Of a DNA stretch of 24,126 bases, positions 6,201 through 15,607 are shown piece after piece. Source of the DNA: a virus; IMG/VR virus record IMGVR_UViG_3300040801_001914, positions 1 to 24,126 of that record. One strand, 5' to 3'. Position numbers and translations under genes: made by a program. Every line of letters starts with the position of its first letter. The stretch's first letter is position 1. Under the pieces are notes generated by a model. The model was not told where the DNA came from and did not search any database. It saw only the letters and a list, made by a program, of their open reading frames with translations.

Positions 6201-9200
6201 TGCCAGGTGCAACAAACCTTGCCCGCGTCGCTATTGAAGCGGACACAAAAGACCTTGTCAAACTAAAGCGCCGTCTCCAGGAGGCCCGTAGCTCGACAAA
6301 GCAAATGGCGGACTCCGTTGCGCGCATGCAGTCGCAGCTAAAGAAAGCCGAACGCACGATGGGTAAGCTCGGGCGGAACATGTCCTTGGGACTTACGGCG
6401 CCCCTGACGGCGGCTGGTGCGGCCATTGTGAAATTCGGGCTGGAGTTTGGCTCAACCCTGGCTACCATGAACACGCTGGTCGGGGTTAGCCGGGAGGAGA
6501 TTGCGCAGTTCCGAAAAGAGGTGTTGCAGTTGGCTCCCACAGTTGGCCGGGGGCCGGCTGAGTTGGCCAATGCGCTTTTCGCCATCACCTCCGCCGGCCA
6601 ACGCGGCGCCGCTGCCATGGAAACGCTCACCGCAGCCAGCAAAGCGTCCGCCATTGGGCTCGGCGACACTAGGGCAATCGCGCTCGCAGCGGGTGCGGCT
6701 GTCCAGGCTTACGGTGAGGCGAACATTACATCAACCGAAGCCGTGGAAGTCCTGGTCGGGACTATTGAGCAGGGCAACCTCGCGGCTGAAAGCCTGGCGC
6801 CCGTGTTGGGCCGTGTCATTGGCCTGGCCGCTGAAATGGGGATCACCTTTGATGAGGTTGGTGCGTTCATTGCCACCTACACCCGCCTCGGCATTAACGC
6901 TGAGGAAGCCACCACTTCCCTCCAGGGGGTCATGAGTGGCCTGCTGCGGGTGACGCCTGCGGTCGAAGCCGCCTTTGCGGATATGAATATGACTGCTGAC
7001 GGCTTCCGGCGTCAGATTGAGGATGAGGGGCTCATTGCCGCATTCAGTGATCTGGCTGCTGCTGCCAAAGCAAACAACACTGACATCTCCGCCCTGGTGC
7101 CCAACGTGCGGGCCCTGGCCGGTGTCTTGGGTGTGTTCGGTGGGGAGGGCAACACCGCCAAGGAAGTCGCCGAGGGCGTTGCCGGCGCTGTGGGCACCCT
7201 GGATGAACGCCTCAAGGCCCTTATTGAGCTTGACCCAGGCTTTGCCGTGCAGCAAATGAAGTCCGAGCTCCAGGCACTTGCCATTGAATTGTCCGCCGAC
7301 TTGCTTCCCGCTTTTGCCTCACTCATTGAACTCCTACGTGACGCCGTTGATGCCTTCCGCAGCTTGACGCCTGAGACACGGTCAACCGTGGTACAGGTGG
7401 CGGCATTCGCCGCAGCCATCGGCCCCCTCCTAATAGTGCTCGGCTCCGTCACCGCATCCATCCGGGTCCTGCTGGGCCTCCTCCCCCTATTGCGCACCGC
7501 AATGCTCTTCCTCGGCCCCACGGGGCTAGTCGTGGCTGCCGCTTCCGCGCTGGGTGGTTTGGCCTATGCTATGAGCCGGACTGGTGATGAAGCGGACGAG
7601 TTGACTGACCGCATAAATGCCCTGATGGAGCAAATGGACCGGGCAGGGAAGAGTCAGTTTGAGTTGGCCATGTTTGACCTCGGCCAGGCGTACCAGGAGA
7701 CAAGTGACGAAATTGCCGGCATGCGGGAGGAGATGGAATTGCTCCGTGACTTGCAGAGTGGCCCACGGTCCGAACGTGAAGCAATGCGCATGGCTGAACT
7801 CGCCAAGGAAATCGAAGCCGCGACCGCGAAGCTGGAGAAGTATAAGAACCTGATGCAGGAGCTTTCCGAGCGCCGGGCGGCAACTGTTCCGAGCCCGGAG
7901 TCGAACCTCATTGAAGGTGCGGACGCCACGGGCCCGGTGGAAGCCTACCGGCAGGCCCTACTTGAACAGGCTGCTGCGGCTGACCAGGCTGCTGCGGCAC
8001 AGAAGAAAGTCAACGCGCTGACCGCTGAGCTACGCGGCACAATCAACCCCGTTGTGGCGGCCCAAAATGAGCTCAATGCCGCTCTGGCTGAGTTCGCCAA
8101 GCTGAGCGACCTTGGGGCCAACGTGTCTGACGGTGTTGAGGCCGCGCTTGCTGTTTACATTGACGCGATCCGCGCTTACATTGACTCCCTGAAGGAAGCT
8201 GAGGACGCAACGGAGGAGTGGGACGCGGCTGGTGCGCTCCGCGGGCTTGAGGAGGCCATTGACCCGAGCCTTGTGGCGGTTAACAAATTCGTGGACCAGA
8301 TGGAGATCCTGAAGCGGCTGCTGGATGACGAGGTTATTGACGGCGAGCAGTTTGATGACATGGCTGTGGCGCTGGCCAACATGCGGGAGGAGGCTAACGG
8401 GGCGGCTAATGCGCTGGGTGATATTGCGGGCGCCGTCGGCCAGTTCTCCTCCCAACTAGCGGGTGACCTGCAGAGCTTTGCCGGGCTGTTCAAAGATGGT
8501 TCCGAAGAGGCGAAGCAACTCGCGATCGCTATCTCGGCGCTCAATGTTGTCACCGGGGTTGCGGCAGTGCTGAAACAGCTCTCCGAAGGCGATGTCTACA
8601 GCGCCATCCCCCGGGCCATTGCCGTCGCCGGCACAGTGGCGGCCTTGGGTGTGCAGATTGCCAACCTGTCCGGCGGTGCGGCTGACCCCACGGCGGCACG
8701 GCAGGAGTCGCTCGGTACCGGCACAGTTCTTGGGGACGCCGATGCGCGGTCCGAGAGCATTATCAACAGCCTGGAGATTACCGCAAACGCGACCGAGGAG
8801 CTTGTGGGAATCAACCGTGGCATGCTGCGTGCGCTAACCAACCTCACCGACGCCATTGCCGGCGCCACCACCCTCCTCGCTCGCCAGGCTGTGGACCTGG
8901 ACTTCGGGGCACTGCCCGGCACTGAGGGCCTGCTGGGAAGCCTGGGACTACCTGACCCGGTGTTTGGTTTGCTGAATGACTTCCTGGGTGGTTCAGTTGA
9001 CATTGCTGACACGGGTATCACCATTGCAGGCGGCAACCTGGACGAGCTTTTGGGCGGAGCGCTAATAACCGCGTTCCAGGACCTTGCGGTGAAGAAGAAC
9101 ATTTTCGATGACACTGACATTGAGCGCCGCACGGTAGAACTTTCGGACGCAGTGCAAAGCCAGTTCGGCGCCGTCTTTTCAGCCCTTGTTGATACCGTCA

Positions 9201-11137
9201 GGGAAGCAGCCGGTGTGCTTGGGTTTAGCATGGAGGAGATCCAAACGGCCCTTGATAACTTTATTGTCTACCAGCAGGACATCAGCTTTGAGGACATGAA
9301 CGCCGAGGAGCAGCAGGAAGCGCTTGAGGCGTTTTTCAGCACGGTGTTTGACCGGCTGGCCCACGAGGTTGTCCCGTTCCTGACAGACCTCCAGCAGCTT
9401 GGTGAGGGCATGGGTGAGACGCTGGTGCGGGTGGCGACCTCGGTGCAGGTGTTTGACTACGCATTCGAGAACATTGGCTTCCTGTTCAATTACACACTAG
9501 AGCAGTTCGGCGGCAGCCTGGAGGACTTCAGGTACCGCACCACCATCTCAAAAGTGGCGCTCATAGAATTGACCGGCGGGCTGGACGCTTTCATTGAAGG
9601 CATGAACGGGTTCATTGACGGCTTTGCCAGCGACGAGCAGAAGTTCCAAATGACGCTCAACGCGCTGACTATGCGGTTTGACGAGTTGGGAATTGCGCTG
9701 CCCACCACGCGCGACGGCCTGTGGGATCTTATGCAGTCACTTGACGCCAGTACCGAGGCCGGGCGCCAGGGGATTGCCACACTGCTTGAGTCCACTCCGT
9801 TGCTGGAAGCGTACTATGACGCCATGGAGGCAGGCGCCGCCACGGTGCGCAATTTCATTGATCTGCCGGGCGGACAGCTTGAGAGCCTGACGCAGCAGTT
9901 CAGGGCCGCTATGGAGGCGGCAAAACAGCTCAACGCCTCGCAACAGGAGTATGAGCTGATCGTGCGCAAGTTCAGCCGCAACCTCCAGCGGTTGGGCGCT
10001 GAGCTGACGCGCTCCGTACTGCAACAGTCCCTCAGCTTGTTCGGCGATGCTGCGCAGGACGCCGCGGAGGACATTGTGGGCGGCTTGACTGAGGTGCGGG
10101 AAGTGTCCAACTCGCTGTTCGGTGAGTGGCAACGGGCGCTGACAAACTTGAAAGGGTTTGCGGACGGACTGCTGCTGGACGAGAGCGTTACACCGCTCAA
10201 TCCCACGCAGCGTCTAAACGAGGCTGAAGCACAGTTCGAGGAAACCCTACGGCGGGCCCTGGAGGGAGATGTTGACGCCGCTGCGGACCTACCCCAAATC
10301 TCCAGTGAGTTCTTGGACATTGCGCGGTTCATGTTTGCCTCAACTGGCGAATACACCGCCATCTTCAACCGCGTCCAGGAAGCGCTGCGAGGGATTGAAA
10401 TGCCCCCTGGCATTGAGGAGTTCACGCAAGAGATTGTGGTTAACACCGGGCTCACGTCAGCCAACACGTCAGAGATGACGCGGCAGCAGAATGAAATGAT
10501 TGCGCAGCTTGACCGGCTGATTGCGGCCATGGACTTGTCCAACACCCTGGGCGAGCTTGCTTTCACCCTGGGGCAGTCACCAGTCGCCATCGCGAATGAG
10601 CTGGGTGTGCCCCTGAAGGATCTGGCGACGGCTCTGGGCATTGACCTGGACAGCGTTAGCACCGAGACGGTCATGGGGATCATTAACATGGCCGACCGCC
10701 TGGGTGCTGACATCTTTAACCTGGGTGACGCCCTGGGTGTTGACATCCAAGCAATGGCCGACCAGTTTGGCGTTGACATTAGCAACCTGGACCCGACGTC
10801 CCAGTTCGACCGGGAGATTGATTCGCTGAACAGCATCCTGAGTGAAAGCGTCGAACAGACAAACCTGTTGCGCATAATTGCCGGCGAGCAGCCGCTCATT
10901 GATACGGTAATTCCCACGGAGCGCGACCCTGTCGGCGCTGTGGACGACTTTGGGCCCGGTACAAAGCCAAGGGACCCCAATGACCAGCCGGGCGGCACAG
11001 GCGGCCCTACAGCGAGCCCTAGCGACGAGCTGCTTGAGGACACAAACACACTGCTCACTAAAATTGTGCAGCAGCAGGAGGACATGAAAACGGAGCTGCG
11101 TATCTTGTCCGAAACCACAGCGAGGCAAGTATCATGA
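6200..11137 (+). CDS. tail tape measure protein (TP901-like)
   Basis: The 1645-residue product sets tail length and is ejected during infection. The N-terminus is a helical coiled coil (residues about 10-60, LKRRLQEARSSTKQMADS) leading into a TP901-type core (about 65-320: ITSAGQRGAAAMETLTAASKAS, GTIEQGNLAAESLAPVLGRV, TRLGINAEEATTSLQGVMSG). A long hydrophobic stretch at about 390-458 could insert in the host membrane. The rest is mostly helical, with Ala-rich coiled coils, and residues 1453-1529 are seven 11-residue repeats. At about 0.15 nm per residue a tail near 245 nm is predicted. ATG 6200 shares a base with the preceding TAA and has AAGGAGA upstream. Family identity is firm. Confidence 0.95.
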   Translation: MPGATNLARVAIEADTKDLVKLKRRLQEARSSTKQMADSVARMQSQLKKAERTMGKLGRNMSLGLTAPLTAAGAAIVKFGLEFGSTLATMNTLVGVSREEIAQFRKEVLQLAPTVGRGPAELANALFAITSAGQRGAAAMETLTAASKASAIGLGDTRAIALAAGAAVQAYGEANITSTEAVEVLVGTIEQGNLAAESLAPVLGRVIGLAAEMGITFDEVGAFIATYTRLGINAEEATTSLQGVMSGLLRVTPAVEAAFADMNMTADGFRRQIEDEGLIAAFSDLAAAAKANNTDISALVPNVRALAGVLGVFGGEGNTAKEVAEGVAGAVGTLDERLKALIELDPGFAVQQMKSELQALAIELSADLLPAFASLIELLRDAVDAFRSLTPETRSTVVQVAAFAAAIGPLLIVLGSVTASIRVLLGLLPLLRTAMLFLGPTGLVVAAASALGGLAYAMSRTGDEADELTDRINALMEQMDRAGKSQFELAMFDLGQAYQETSDEIAGMREEMELLRDLQSGPRSEREAMRMAELAKEIEAATAKLEKYKNLMQELSERRAATVPSPESNLIEGADATGPVEAYRQALLEQAAAADQAAAAQKKVNALTAELRGTINPVVAAQNELNAALAEFAKLSDLGANVSDGVEAALAVYIDAIRAYIDSLKEAEDATEEWDAAGALRGLEEAIDPSLVAVNKFVDQMEILKRLLDDEVIDGEQFDDMAVALANMREEANGAANALGDIAGAVGQFSSQLAGDLQSFAGLFKDGSEEAKQLAIAISALNVVTGVAAVLKQLSEGDVYSAIPRAIAVAGTVAALGVQIANLSGGAADPTAARQESLGTGTVLGDADARSESIINSLEITANATEELVGINRGMLRALTNLTDAIAGATTLLARQAVDLDFGALPGTEGLLGSLGLPDPVFGLLNDFLGGSVDIADTGITIAGGNLDELLGGALITAFQDLAVKKNIFDDTDIERRTVELSDAVQSQFGAVFSALVDTVREAAGVLGFSMEEIQTALDNFIVYQQDISFEDMNAEEQQEALEAFFSTVFDRLAHEVVPFLTDLQQLGEGMGETLVRVATSVQVFDYAFENIGFLFNYTLEQFGGSLEDFRYRTTISKVALIELTGGLDAFIEGMNGFIDGFASDEQKFQMTLNALTMRFDELGIALPTTRDGLWDLMQSLDASTEAGRQGIATLLESTPLLEAYYDAMEAGAATVRNFIDLPGGQLESLTQQFRAAMEAAKQLNASQQEYELIVRKFSRNLQRLGAELTRSVLQQSLSLFGDAAQDAAEDIVGGLTEVREVSNSLFGEWQRALTNLKGFADGLLLDESVTPLNPTQRLNEAEAQFEETLRRALEGDVDAAADLPQISSEFLDIARFMFASTGEYTAIFNRVQEALRGIEMPPGIEEFTQEIVVNTGLTSANTSEMTRQQNEMIAQLDRLIAAMDLSNTLGELAFTLGQSPVAIANELGVPLKDLATALGIDLDSVSTETVMGIINMADRLGADIFNLGDALGVDIQAMADQFGVDISNLDPTSQFDREIDSLNSILSESVEQTNLLRIIAGEQPLIDTVIPTERDPVGAVDDFGPGTKPRDPNDQPGGTGGPTASPSDELLEDTNTLLTKIVQQQEDMKTELRILSETTARQVS
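10556..10786 (+). repeat. seven tandem 11-residue repeats within the tape measure
   Basis: Residues 1453-1529 divide without gaps into seven 11-residue units, among them LAFTLGQSPVA, IANELGVPLKD, LATALGIDLDS, MADRLGADIFN, LGDALGVDIQA and MADQFGVDISN; the fourth unit (VSTETVMGIIN) is degenerate. The consensus is [LMI]-A-x-x-[LF]-G-[VI]-[DP]-[LI]-x-x. The DNA is only partly repetitive, so selection acts on the protein. Confidence 0.8.
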
Positions 11138-12141
11138 GCGGTTTGGTAACGAGCTACCTTTGCGTCCAGGGTTGGGGGGAGGACAGCTCTGGCGTCAGCG
11201 TGGGCGAAATACTGTCAGCGGACAGCGGGACCACCCTGGTCACCAACGGGGAGGCCGCAGCATCCACCAACCTGGGTGACTTTACTACCTTGACAGGTGC
11301 TACCGGCGCCTCCACTGTTTCCTTCAACGTGGACGTCAGCATACAGCCGAACGACGCGAGCCTGGACGGCAAGTACGCGCTCGGGCTGATTGGGCTGCGC
11401 ATAAAACCGAGCAGCCGGGACGTGGTACTGCGCGCAACCCTGCAATCCGGGTCGGAGGTCTATGAGTCCGCTGCTACCATTTACGGCCTGGACATGGAGC
11501 GCGACCTACCTGTGGGAAACGAGGGGCACTTCCTGTTCGGCTCCGGGGTGTCCAACATTGTCTTCCACAACCTACCCGCGGACACGTTCGACAGCACGCT
11601 CACCGTCACTTTGGCCGTGGATTCAAACATTGTTGACCTGGGCGACCGCGACGTCTTGCTTGGCGCCGTGTGCCCGTTCCTGGAGATACCCATGTCCATT
11701 GAGCGGACGTCAGTGGCTATGGGGTTCGCCGTTATGCACGATGAAAACACCACCAGGGGAGGCAACGACATTTCCTCAAACGGGGTGCTCAAACGGACGC
11801 TCGCCGTGCAGGCAAAGGAGATGCCCATGTCAGCGTTAACTGGCATCAGTGACGGCTACTACGACGGTGACTTCATTGGAGCCAATATGATGCGAGCGGC
11901 CATTGCCAACGTGGGGCAGCCCATGCTGATGTCACTGTTCCCGTACCCGGTTGATTCCTCCTGGGGTGACTTCAGCGGGCTGTCCCCGGCCCAGGTTGAA
12001 GCCAGGAACCTTTCACGGCGCCAGAACTTCTATGCCATCTACGGCAAGCTGGACCGGCAGATTGACGTCACAATTGACGAGTCTTTTGAGGCTGGCGAAT
12101 CAACCTGGCGTGCGCGCCTGCGGTTTGGTGAACGCCGATGA
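11134..12141 (+). CDS. putative distal tail / minor tail protein
   Basis: The 335-residue product follows the tape measure directly (ATGA overlap at 11134-11137), where siphophages place the distal tail proteins that start the tip. It is beta-rich with no membrane segment: an N-terminal half with STVSFNVDVSIQ, VVLRATLQSGSEVY and STLTVTLAVDSN, then a region with MGFAVMHDENTTRGGND and a C-terminal part ending RQIDVTIDESFEAGESTWRA. I do not recognise a named family. The end overlaps the next gene as ATGA. The tail-tip role is inferred from order: tape measure, this gene, tip/hub gene, fibre-like gene. Confidence 0.6.
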   Translation: MSGLVTSYLCVQGWGEDSSGVSVGEILSADSGTTLVTNGEAAASTNLGDFTTLTGATGASTVSFNVDVSIQPNDASLDGKYALGLIGLRIKPSSRDVVLRATLQSGSEVYESAATIYGLDMERDLPVGNEGHFLFGSGVSNIVFHNLPADTFDSTLTVTLAVDSNIVDLGDRDVLLGAVCPFLEIPMSIERTSVAMGFAVMHDENTTRGGNDISSNGVLKRTLAVQAKEMPMSALTGISDGYYDGDFIGANMMRAAIANVGQPMLMSLFPYPVDSSWGDFSGLSPAQVEARNLSRRQNFYAIYGKLDRQIDVTIDESFEAGESTWRARLRFGERR

Positions 12142-13850
12142 CCCGGGACACTGTCAACGCCGTTGTTACGTTCACTGACCCGGACGCAACGCCGGAGCCC
12201 ATGTCTTCCGTGTACAGCGTGTCCACACACGGCTACGTTTCACCTGACGCGCCAAACCGGCACGCGCCTGCCAGGCTCGCCAGTGCCGTCACGGTTGAGA
12301 AGCGCATTGGCTTTCTTTTTTGGCAGGAGCGAAGTGGTGCCGAGTTCGGCAACATCGACATCAACATCCAGGACGGCGGCAAGGACACCATTGACGGTGA
12401 GGTTGTTGACTGGGTTGAGTGGGCTAAAGAAAACCTCACGCCGCAGGTTGTGATTTCGGTTGAGTTGAGTGACGGCACTTTGCGCCATGTTGCCACGGCT
12501 GACGCGGTCGAAGTTTCCTTCCCCAATGACAGGACGATCCGGGTTAGCTTGCAAGTCAAACACGGCCGAAAGCTGAAACAGTTCATCAACGACTATGTGC
12601 CCGAGACATCCAATTACGACCAGGAGGTGCAGGGGCTACCGATCCCCACCCTGCTCGGCGCCGGCCAGGCGTCACCCCCTGGTTATGACTACGCCACTTT
12701 CGAGCCACGCACACACGTCAAGACGCTACAGGTAGACCCGCAGAATTTGACCTACATGGTGACGTTCCTGGATGGGGATCTAGTGCCGGTGTCCGCGGGC
12801 GCTTACTACGTCATGGACCGGGGTGCAGTGCTGCGGGAAAATGAATCGCCGGGGTTCACCCTTGTGGAAAACGGTTTCCAGCTCACCAGCAATCCGAGCG
12901 GGGAAATCACCTTCACCTGGATGAGCGAGGAGGGCGGCGGGGTGCTGGATCCGGTTGACCTTACGAGCGGCGAGCTGCTCCAGGGGCATTTTCGAATTTG
13001 CCGTTGGGCAGTGTGGCGGGCGGGCATTGACGTCAACGAATTCTTTCCAGATGAGTTGGACTTCCCCGACCTGCAACCCACCAACATCGAGGACGACCAG
13101 AACCCACAGCTTTCCTATGTCGGTGAGGTGACGGCGGAGCAAGTGTTGGACGACTGCGTATCAACCGACGTGGGCGCCTGGTTCATAAATGAGTTTGGCG
13201 ATTTCGTGTTTCTAAAAATGGAACCGCCGGAGGACCAGACGCTCGACACCACCTACGACGACTCCGATATGATTGGGGACATTTCAGCATTCACCGATCG
13301 GGCCCCTGGGCTGTCAACCCGCCTCAACTACAGCTACTCCCCAGGCGCCATCGACATCAACAACCTGGCCGGCTCCATAACGGACGAGGCGCGTCGCGAG
13401 CGGCTGTCCCGGGAGTGGCTGGAAATGAGCACGGAGGCCAGTGTTATCGGCGCCTACGATACCGCCTTCGGGCACCCGCCAATGAAGTTCCGCGCTCCCG
13501 GCTTATTCACCAACAGGGTTCGCGATGAGCTGAACCGGCGGTGGCTGGACTACTACCTGGGCATCCGCCGTTTCTACACCATCACAGTCTCCATTAGAAA
13601 CGACAAGGGGATCCCGGAGCTCGGGGACGTTATCGGCATCCAATCGGAACGGTCCACCATGTTTCAATATGGCGTGCTCCCGCTGTTGGTCAAACGGGTG
13701 CGCTACAACCTCGGCGACGGCACTGTGCAGATTGAGGGGTGGGGCGGGGAGACTGCGGACCCGCCACCGCTGCCGCCGGCTCCGGTGCTGGAGGGTTCCG
13801 AGTTCGATGAAACTACCGCACAACTCGACTGGACGATACCTACAGCATGA
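12138..13850 (+). CDS. putative tail tip / hub protein ending in the first part of an FN3 domain
   Basis: The 570-residue product is the largest tip protein in the block. It has beta-rich segments (IGFLFWQERSGAEFGNIDIN, VTFLDGDLVPVSAGAYYVMD), a middle region VTAEQVLDDCVSTDVGAWFINEFGDFVFL that recalls hub proteins ringing the tail lumen, and near the end VLPLLVKRVRYNLGDGTVQI followed by EGWG. After a proline linker (PPPLPPAPVLEG) it ends TTAQLDWTIPTA, which reads as the first strands of a fibronectin III domain that then stops abruptly at TGA 13848-13850. The missing strands appear at the start of the next gene, one frame back. Start ATG 12138 overlaps the previous stop. Tip role by position and look; exact family uncertain. 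Confidence 0.65.
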   Translation: MTRDTVNAVVTFTDPDATPEPMSSVYSVSTHGYVSPDAPNRHAPARLASAVTVEKRIGFLFWQERSGAEFGNIDINIQDGGKDTIDGEVVDWVEWAKENLTPQVVISVELSDGTLRHVATADAVEVSFPNDRTIRVSLQVKHGRKLKQFINDYVPETSNYDQEVQGLPIPTLLGAGQASPPGYDYATFEPRTHVKTLQVDPQNLTYMVTFLDGDLVPVSAGAYYVMDRGAVLRENESPGFTLVENGFQLTSNPSGEITFTWMSEEGGGVLDPVDLTSGELLQGHFRICRWAVWRAGIDVNEFFPDELDFPDLQPTNIEDDQNPQLSYVGEVTAEQVLDDCVSTDVGAWFINEFGDFVFLKMEPPEDQTLDTTYDDSDMIGDISAFTDRAPGLSTRLNYSYSPGAIDINNLAGSITDEARRERLSREWLEMSTEASVIGAYDTAFGHPPMKFRAPGLFTNRVRDELNRRWLDYYLGIRRFYTITVSIRNDKGIPELGDVIGIQSERSTMFQYGVLPLLVKRVRYNLGDGTVQIEGWGGETADPPPLPPAPVLEGSEFDETTAQLDWTIPTA

Positions 13851-15463
13851 GCGACATTCTGGCTTTTCAAATCCAACGGGCGCTCGCCTCCGACGGGCCT
13901 TTTCAAACTGTGGACGCCAAGGGCGGGAACGCGGACACAGACTTGGACTTTGACCTGACAGCAGGCATCCCCTACTACTACCGCATCCGGGCCCGCAACG
14001 TCTCAGGGTTCGGCCCCTGGTCGAACGTGGTGGAGGTTACGCTGTCGCCTCCCATCGACGACCCGATCCCCGACCTTAACCCCTGGTTCTACCTGCGCGA
14101 CGATCTGGCTGGCTCCACGCCGGACAGGTGGGACGACATATCTGGGAACGGGCGGCATTGGAATAACCAGGCCGGTATGACGTTCCCAACCCTCACGGCT
14201 TCGGGCTTCGACTTCCAGGCCGGAGACAACACGACCACCAACCTAGTCCAGAACGGTCTGGAGGGACCAGACCTCACCGTGCTGAACGGCACCGCGGACC
14301 CTGCATATTTCGTGATCTACTGCCAGCGTAAATCAACCGACGCGGCCGGCCCGTGGGACTTCGGAACTACCGGGGAGGGGTCGAAGCCCTACTACCCGAA
14401 CGGCTCCTCGACCTGGAGGGAAACCTACAGCCGCCCCAACGTGGCCAGCGTATCGACGTTTAATGCCAATGAGGGCGCCCCGCTGACAAGAGGGCACTGC
14501 GTAACCATGCAGGGCGGAAACACCAGCGGCTCGGCCATGCAAGCGGGGTGGGAAGGCCGGATGGTTTATGGGGGCGGAAACGTCGATGATCTCCCTGATC
14601 CGCCGATCGTCGGAAACAATAATGACGTGGGGGAAGTTGACGCCACGTTGGGGGCCGACATGTACATCCGCGCTATGGTAATGTTCGACTACGAGCTGAC
14701 GCAGACGCAGGTGGATTCGGTTTGCGATTACCTTCACCAGCTTTACGGCACGCTCAACTATCGCTTTATCAGCCAGATGCTGGAAGTCGGAACCTCCTCG
14801 CCCATGTACGACCCGGGAACCTTCGTGGGGAACAATCAGGCTGGAACCATCAGCGGCGGAACGCGCAGCGTCCTGAACGGGATCAACATGGTGACCAATG
14901 GCAGTTACCTGTGGAGCGGTTCCCAAAGCGCCGCGTTCGATCAGAGCAGCAGTTGGAACGCTGCCGTCTGGGTGGCGCATGGGAACTTGACAGATGACGG
15001 GATGCTGTACATCAACTCCTCGTTCAACGGTAACGACATCTCCTTCGGCTTCCGTAAGGTAGCGGTCGGCGGTGGCGTCCAGCACCAGTGGGTCACGGGA
15101 GATTATGCGAGTTACACTACCCACGACATCGGACCTGTGGTCACTGAAACGGACACGCTTTACCACCTGGCTTTCACCCTCGATTTTACGGAGAGCGCCT
15201 TCGGTACCCTGCGCCTCTACTTCAACGGGGCGCTGGACGACACGATCGTCTTGGGGTCGGGCGATGTCGGAAACGGTCTGACCATGCAGCAGTTCCTCGG
15301 CATGCGATCTAAGACCGGGGAGACGCCCACGAGCCGCGTGGGGCAGTTCTTCATGGGGGTGGGGACTTCAGGAGAACCCATCGACGCCTGGCCCGCCTGG
15401 GTCGTGGAGACGCTTTACAACGGCGGCGACGGGATGCCCAACAACGACGACCCGTGGTACTAG
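13847..15463 (+). CDS. receptor-binding / tail fibre-like protein with two ConA/LamG-like domains
   Basis: The 538-residue product opens with what looks like the C-terminal two thirds of a fibronectin III domain (residues 1-66: AFQIQRALASDGPFQTV ... YYYRIRARNVSGFGPWSNVVEV), then a proline linker, then two beta-sandwich modules of ConA/LamG type (about 78-301 and 305-530). The first ends with TQTQVDSVCDYLHQLYG, a helix typical of such modules; the second holds LYFNGALDDTIVLGSGD and MQQFLGMRSKTGE. Binding of a surface sugar or receptor is the likely role. ATG overlaps the previous TGA as ATGA, but I see no good ribosome site, so it depends on re-initiation or frameshifting. Isoleucine codons are almost all ATC (about 16 of 18), unlike the ATT-rich tape measure, which suggests separate origin. 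Confidence 0.65.
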   Translation: MSDILAFQIQRALASDGPFQTVDAKGGNADTDLDFDLTAGIPYYYRIRARNVSGFGPWSNVVEVTLSPPIDDPIPDLNPWFYLRDDLAGSTPDRWDDISGNGRHWNNQAGMTFPTLTASGFDFQAGDNTTTNLVQNGLEGPDLTVLNGTADPAYFVIYCQRKSTDAAGPWDFGTTGEGSKPYYPNGSSTWRETYSRPNVASVSTFNANEGAPLTRGHCVTMQGGNTSGSAMQAGWEGRMVYGGGNVDDLPDPPIVGNNNDVGEVDATLGADMYIRAMVMFDYELTQTQVDSVCDYLHQLYGTLNYRFISQMLEVGTSSPMYDPGTFVGNNQAGTISGGTRSVLNGINMVTNGSYLWSGSQSAAFDQSSSWNAAVWVAHGNLTDDGMLYINSSFNGNDISFGFRKVAVGGGVQHQWVTGDYASYTTHDIGPVVTETDTLYHLAFTLDFTESAFGTLRLYFNGALDDTIVLGSGDVGNGLTMQQFLGMRSKTGETPTSRVGQFFMGVGTSGEPIDAWPAWVVETLYNGGDGMPNNDDPWY

Positions 15464-15498
15464 CGTTTGAAGTCCTCACGGTACACGGGCACCGGGCC

Positions 15499-15534
15499 GG
15501 TACCGTGGCCCTCAATAAAATCGGCCCCGGTACC
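15499..15534. repeat. imperfect inverted repeat with GGTACC centres in the convergent junction
   Basis: GGTACCGTGGCC (15499-15510) and GGCCCCGGTACC (15523-15534) pair with one mismatch across a 12-base A/T-rich loop. It lies between the end of the rightward block (15463) and the end of the leftward block (15608). There is no T-run after it on the plus strand, so it is not a clear rightward terminator. Confidence 0.5.
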
Positions 15535-15573
15535 CCCACACATGGCCGGAGAGGGGCCAGGGGTACCGGAGCC
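15514..15573 (-). terminator. probable terminator of the leftward transcript
   Basis: On the minus strand, GGCTCCGGTACCCC (15573-15560) pairs with GGGGTACCGGGGCC (15536-15523), one mismatch, loop 23 bases, followed by GATTTTATT (15522-15514). It starts 35 bases after the last leftward stop codon, the right place for an end-of-operon terminator. The long loop and short interrupted T-run lower confidence. It shares an arm with the plus-strand inverted repeat, so the two folds exclude each other. Confidence 0.5.
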
Positions 15574-15607
15574 GGAGAAAGCGCCGTAGGCGGCTACTGG
15601 CAGAGCC

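Noticed and set aside
9814-11118. 434-residue open frame on the minus strand
   Set aside because: Ser/Arg-rich antisense shadow of the tape measure gene, with no ribosome site or recognisable domain.
13830-13850. slippery heptamer for frameshifting from the tip gene into the fibre gene
   Set aside because: No X-XXY-YYZ sequence or adjacent strong stem could be found, so programmed frameshifting is not claimed, only the split domain.
14333-15166. 277-residue open frame on the minus strand
   Set aside because: Antisense to the fibre-like gene, whose plus-strand protein has clear domain structure; low-complexity shadow.
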